The position numbers were made by a program, and so were the translations under genes. 64,000 nucleotides of DNA, from NCBI RefSeq assembly GCF_904848665.1, contig NZ_CAJHCQ010000016.1:1-64000 (forward strand), read 5' to 3'. Shown piece after piece: positions 61,037 through 64,000 of the stretch. Source of the stretch: Paraburkholderia hiiakae (GTDB lineage Bacteria; Pseudomonadota; Gammaproteobacteria; Burkholderiales; Burkholderiaceae). The notes under the pieces are model-generated. The model saw nothing but the letters and a program-made list of their open reading frames with translations. It was not told where the DNA came from and ran no database searches. Position 1 is the first letter of the stretch. The number at the start of each line of letters is the position of its first letter.

Positions 61037-64000
61037 ATGCAACCTCAAGGTGCCTCCGTCGAAGAAGCCCCGAGTCGGGTTGCAATCTGGGGCCTACCTC
61101 TCGCTGTCCTGGTTCTTGCCTTTGCCGCTGTCCTGCTGGTCTGGTTGCAGAGCGAACGTCTTGGCGTTCCAGATGGCACGCCTCGCATGCTGCTTTTAGT
61201 CGGCATTCCGGCATCAGGTTTCATTATCGTGATCATGCATCTGGTCGCGATATCGAGCGGTGCCTATGCGGGTGCGGCAAGACTGCTCCGGCATGAAACA
61301 GGCGGGAAGGGAGCAACCTCAACGACGACGAAGCCGCTGAAACGCGACGCACGGCTACAACGCATGGCCGAGGAGCTACGCGTTGCGCATGGCTGGTTCT
61401 GGCGCGACCGCCTGTGCTGGTTGATGGTGAGCGGCACGGACGAACGTATCGAGCAGGTCGCGCCCGGACTCAAACAGGCGGGCGTCCTGCACGTCGACGA
61501 GACCATCCTCGTCCACGCAGCACCGGACGGCATCGAACCGGCGAAGTGGCTCGGCCAGATCCGGAAATTACGCCGCGGCTATCCGGTCGACGGCCTGGTA
61601 CACGTTACCCGCGCCGGGGATGCCGATACGGAGCTACCGCGTGCGCTCTCAACGCTTGGCACTGCGCTCGGTTGGGCCGCACCCGTTACGTTCCTGCATC
61701 CGGTCGAGGCGCACGGCAGTCCGTCGGAACGTTTCGACGCCGTCGGGGCCTTCATGCCCAACGAGACGCGCAGACAGGCGCAGAGCGCCACTGCGAAACT
61801 GCCGGCATTGCTCAACGAGGTCGAGTACAGGACGGCGGACGCAGGCGTACACCTCTGCACCCGGAATGACCTTCGGGTGACCTGGCTGATGGAAGTCTCG
61901 AAGTACATCGGCGACCATTGCGAACGCATCGGCGAGGGCATGCGGGCGCTGGTGGTATCGAACTGGCTGCGCGCGCCGCTGGCGGGCGTCATGTTCGCGC
62001 CGATCTTTCCGGGGCCGTCCGTCGTGCCGGTGCCGGTCGTCGACGGCGGCAGTACACCCGCCCAGCCCGTCGAAGCGCAGCCAGCACAGGGCATGACCGT
62101 TACGCGTGTCCAGCCCGCCGCCCTACTGCCGGTATGGCGGGAGATCGCGGCAGGCTCGCCCAACTATCGCGGTCGCCGCACCGGCTTTTACTGGCCCAAT
62201 GCGCTGGCGGCACTTGGCATTGCCTTTGCGATTGCCTGGACGGTCGCGCTGATGGTATCGGGCCTCGGCAACCACGCGCTCGTTCGGGACGCCGAAACAA
62301 CTGCCGCCGCTGCGCTGGCGGCCAAACCCGGCACCCCGCAGGCGATGCGTACGCAGCTCGCCCTCCAGCAGCAGATCGAAACGCTCGAATACCGTCAGCA
62401 CCACGGCGCACCCTGGTTTCTGCGCGCGGGCCTCTCGCGCAATGACGAGTTGCTCGACGCGCTCTGGGAACCGTACACGACCGTCGCCCTACGTAATCTC
62501 CTCGAACCCGCCGTAGAGGCGCTGGAGGGGCAGCTCGGGCAGCTTTCGCAGGTCCGCGCCGACGAGCAGCAAAGCCACGACGCGCAGCAGCTTGCCTATG
62601 GCCGTCTCAAGGCGTACCTGATGCTCGCTACGCCCGCGCGTACTGACGCGCCGTTCCTCAAGTCGCAACTGCTGGCCGTATGGCCTGCGCCTGCCAATAT
62701 GCGTCCGGGGGAATGGCTCGATACCTCGCAGCAGCTCGCGGGCTTCTGGTCCGACCACCTCAAGGCGCATCCCGAGTGGCGCATTAGCGCGTCGATGCCG
62801 CTCGTCACGCAGATGCGCTCGACGCTCGTCAACCAGATCGGCCTCGCGGCGAGCGACGACGTCCTCTATCAGCGCGTGCTTGACGAGGCACGCGGCAAGT
62901 ATGCCGACGTATCGCTCGCGACACTGCTCGCCGGAGCCGACTCGCACGGCCTGTTTACGACCACGCAGACCGTACCGGGGATTTTCACGCGCGCGGCCTG
63001 GGAAGGCGTGATCGACAAGGCGATCGACGACGCCGCGAAGGACCAGCACGTCGAGGGAGACTGGGTACTGACCGGCGACCAGCCGACCGCACAGGTCAGC
63101 TCGACCGTCGTCGAAGGGGCGGTTGGCGCGGCACGCGCCGCGCTCGACGCGAAGCGCGAAACCGACGACCTTCGGGAACGGTTGCGCACGCGTTACTTTA
63201 CGGACTATACGGCGGCCTGGGCGACCATGCTCAATAGCTTCCGATGGATTCCCGCGACGAGCTTCTCAGGCGTCATCGACCAGCTTACGCGTCTCACCGA
63301 TGCGCAGACCTCGCCGCTGCTTGCGGTCATGAAGTCGGTGCAGTACCAGGGCGAGGCGGGGCGTCCCTCGCAGGCACTGACCGATACGCTGGTCCGCAAG
63401 GCGCAGGGCCTGTTCGGTGGTAGCAACAGCGATCCGGCGCAGACTCCCGTAGTCAATCCGCTCGACCGCTCGTTCGGCCCGCTGCTCGCGCTGATGGGCG
63501 ATGCGAACCCGGCGGCCAGCAGCAAGGCAGGCGACGGCAAGACGGCGAATGCCGCCGCCTTCAACGGCGTGAGCCTCTCGCGCGTCCTCACGGCGGATAC
63601 GACCGTGCGCCTGAAGCTCCAGCAGATCCAGTCGAGCCCTGATGCGCAGTCGATGGCGCGCGCGCTTGCGCAGGCGGTCTTTCAGGGCAAGCTCTCCGAC
63701 CTCACGCAGGCGCGCGACGATGCAGCGCTGACCGCCGCGAGCCTCGGCGCGCAGTGGTCGGGCTTCGGGCAGGCGATGTTCGTGCAACCGCTTGACGTTG
63801 CCTGGCAGGCCGTACTCCAGCCCGCCGCCGCGAGCCTGAACGATGCATGGCGTGCCGCCGTCGCCGCGCCCTTCGCGTCGACGTTCGCCTCGCGGTACCC
63901 GTTCTCGCCGACGGCGGCGGATGCCTCACTTGCCGATCTTGGCCGGTACGTGAGGCCCGATACGGGACTGATCAACCGCTTCGTCGAGGTTGAGCTTTCC
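61037..64000 (+). CDS. TssM/IcmF-like (VasK-type) membrane protein, 3' end outside window
   Basis: At least 988 residues are in frame to the window edge. Topology matches TssM: two N-terminal helices (residues about 14-32 and 50-70), a cytosolic domain, a third helix near residue 395 (ALAALGIAFAIAWTVALMVS) and a long periplasmic domain. Where TssM normally carries a P-loop NTP-binding site, this reads CWLMVSGTDERIEQVAPGL, so no Walker A is visible. It is an auxiliary paralogue next to vgrG and PAAR rather than part of a core tss cluster seen here. Possibly it assembles a dedicated baseplate or membrane docking site. Confidence 0.82.
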   Translation, partial: MQPQGASVEEAPSRVAIWGLPLAVLVLAFAAVLLVWLQSERLGVPDGTPRMLLLVGIPASGFIIVIMHLVAISSGAYAGAARLLRHETGGKGATSTTTKPLKRDARLQRMAEELRVAHGWFWRDRLCWLMVSGTDERIEQVAPGLKQAGVLHVDETILVHAAPDGIEPAKWLGQIRKLRRGYPVDGLVHVTRAGDADTELPRALSTLGTALGWAAPVTFLHPVEAHGSPSERFDAVGAFMPNETRRQAQSATAKLPALLNEVEYRTADAGVHLCTRNDLRVTWLMEVSKYIGDHCERIGEGMRALVVSNWLRAPLAGVMFAPIFPGPSVVPVPVVDGGSTPAQPVEAQPAQGMTVTRVQPAALLPVWREIAAGSPNYRGRRTGFYWPNALAALGIAFAIAWTVALMVSGLGNHALVRDAETTAAAALAAKPGTPQAMRTQLALQQQIETLEYRQHHGAPWFLRAGLSRNDELLDALWEPYTTVALRNLLEPAVEALEGQLGQLSQVRADEQQSHDAQQLAYGRLKAYLMLATPARTDAPFLKSQLLAVWPAPANMRPGEWLDTSQQLAGFWSDHLKAHPEWRISASMPLVTQMRSTLVNQIGLAASDDVLYQRVLDEARGKYADVSLATLLAGADSHGLFTTTQTVPGIFTRAAWEGVIDKAIDDAAKDQHVEGDWVLTGDQPTAQVSSTVVEGAVGAARAALDAKRETDDLRERLRTRYFTDYTAAWATMLNSFRWIPATSFSGVIDQLTRLTDAQTSPLLAVMKSVQYQGEAGRPSQALTDTLVRKAQGLFGGSNSDPAQTPVVNPLDRSFGPLLALMGDANPAASSKAGDGKTANAAAFNGVSLSRVLTADTTVRLKLQQIQSSPDAQSMARALAQAVFQGKLSDLTQARDDAALTAASLGAQWSGFGQAMFVQPLDVAWQAVLQPAAASLNDAWRAAVAAPFASTFASRYPFSPTAADASLADLGRYVRPDTGLINRFVEVELS

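Overview
The window looks like the chromosome of a Burkholderiaceae member, most likely Paraburkholderia or a close relative. The evidence is uniformly high G+C, very dense LysR-type regulators, MHS/MFS carriers and CaiB-type CoA transferases, stand-alone MocR regulators, and auxiliary type VI secretion (T6SS) vgrG islands. The genus is an inference from gene content. No tRNA, rRNA, CRISPR array or intact insertion sequence was seen.

Layout. (1) 1-5440 is the right end of a first vgrG island: a 5'-truncated VgrG with a C-terminal adaptor-like extension, a phospholipase D-type (Tle5-like) effector, a Sel1-repeat lipoprotein that is the likely immunity protein, and a small membrane protein. It abuts the 3' half of a LysR gene (5437-6045). 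(2) 6055-10718 is a LysR regulator divergent from HMG-CoA lyase, CaiB CoA transferase and MFS carrier genes, consistent with catabolism of a 3-hydroxy-3-methylglutarate-like dicarboxylate. (3) 11180-18072 is a minus-strand block with an MFS carrier, a LysR regulator, a ferredoxin-like barrel protein, an MHS carrier, a DUF2848 protein and an amidase, probably for uptake and hydrolysis of an unknown amide. (4) 19008-24589 is a MocR regulator divergent from an amino-acid permease, a DadA-like oxidase and a LivK-like binding protein, with a clear candidate operator between them. (5) 24606-32466 holds a hybrid sensor kinase, Ku, a LigD polymerase-only protein, a chemoreceptor and an FNR-type regulator. 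(6) 32545-38556 holds a secreted phosphodiesterase, a Gfo/Idh/MocA oxidoreductase, a LysR regulator, two mutually similar membrane proteins and a SnoaL-like protein. (7) 39131-45875 is a complete ribitol locus: AraC regulator, binding protein, ATPase, permease, ribitol 2-dehydrogenase and D-ribulokinase. (8) 45901-53380 holds a Bcr/CflA-type exporter, a cysteine desulfurase, a TauE-type exporter, a LysR regulator and a membrane protein, followed by a MoaD-like sulfur carrier paired with a BNR-repeat propeller protein. (9) 54110-64000 is a second vgrG island: VgrG, a large M23-like plus GH19-like peptidoglycan effector, an XAC2610-like immunity protein, PAAR, an unknown membrane protein and a TssM-like protein that lacks a visible P-loop and runs off the end.

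Most notable points. The GH19 toxin domain and its immunity gene form one AT-rich cassette joined in frame to a GC-rich effector body. The first vgrG island appears to interrupt a LysR gene. The LigD-type protein keeps a trace of the phosphoesterase N-terminus but has lost the phosphoesterase and ligase. The PAAR, membrane protein and P-loop-less TssM-like set is the best candidate here for a poorly described T6SS accessory machine.
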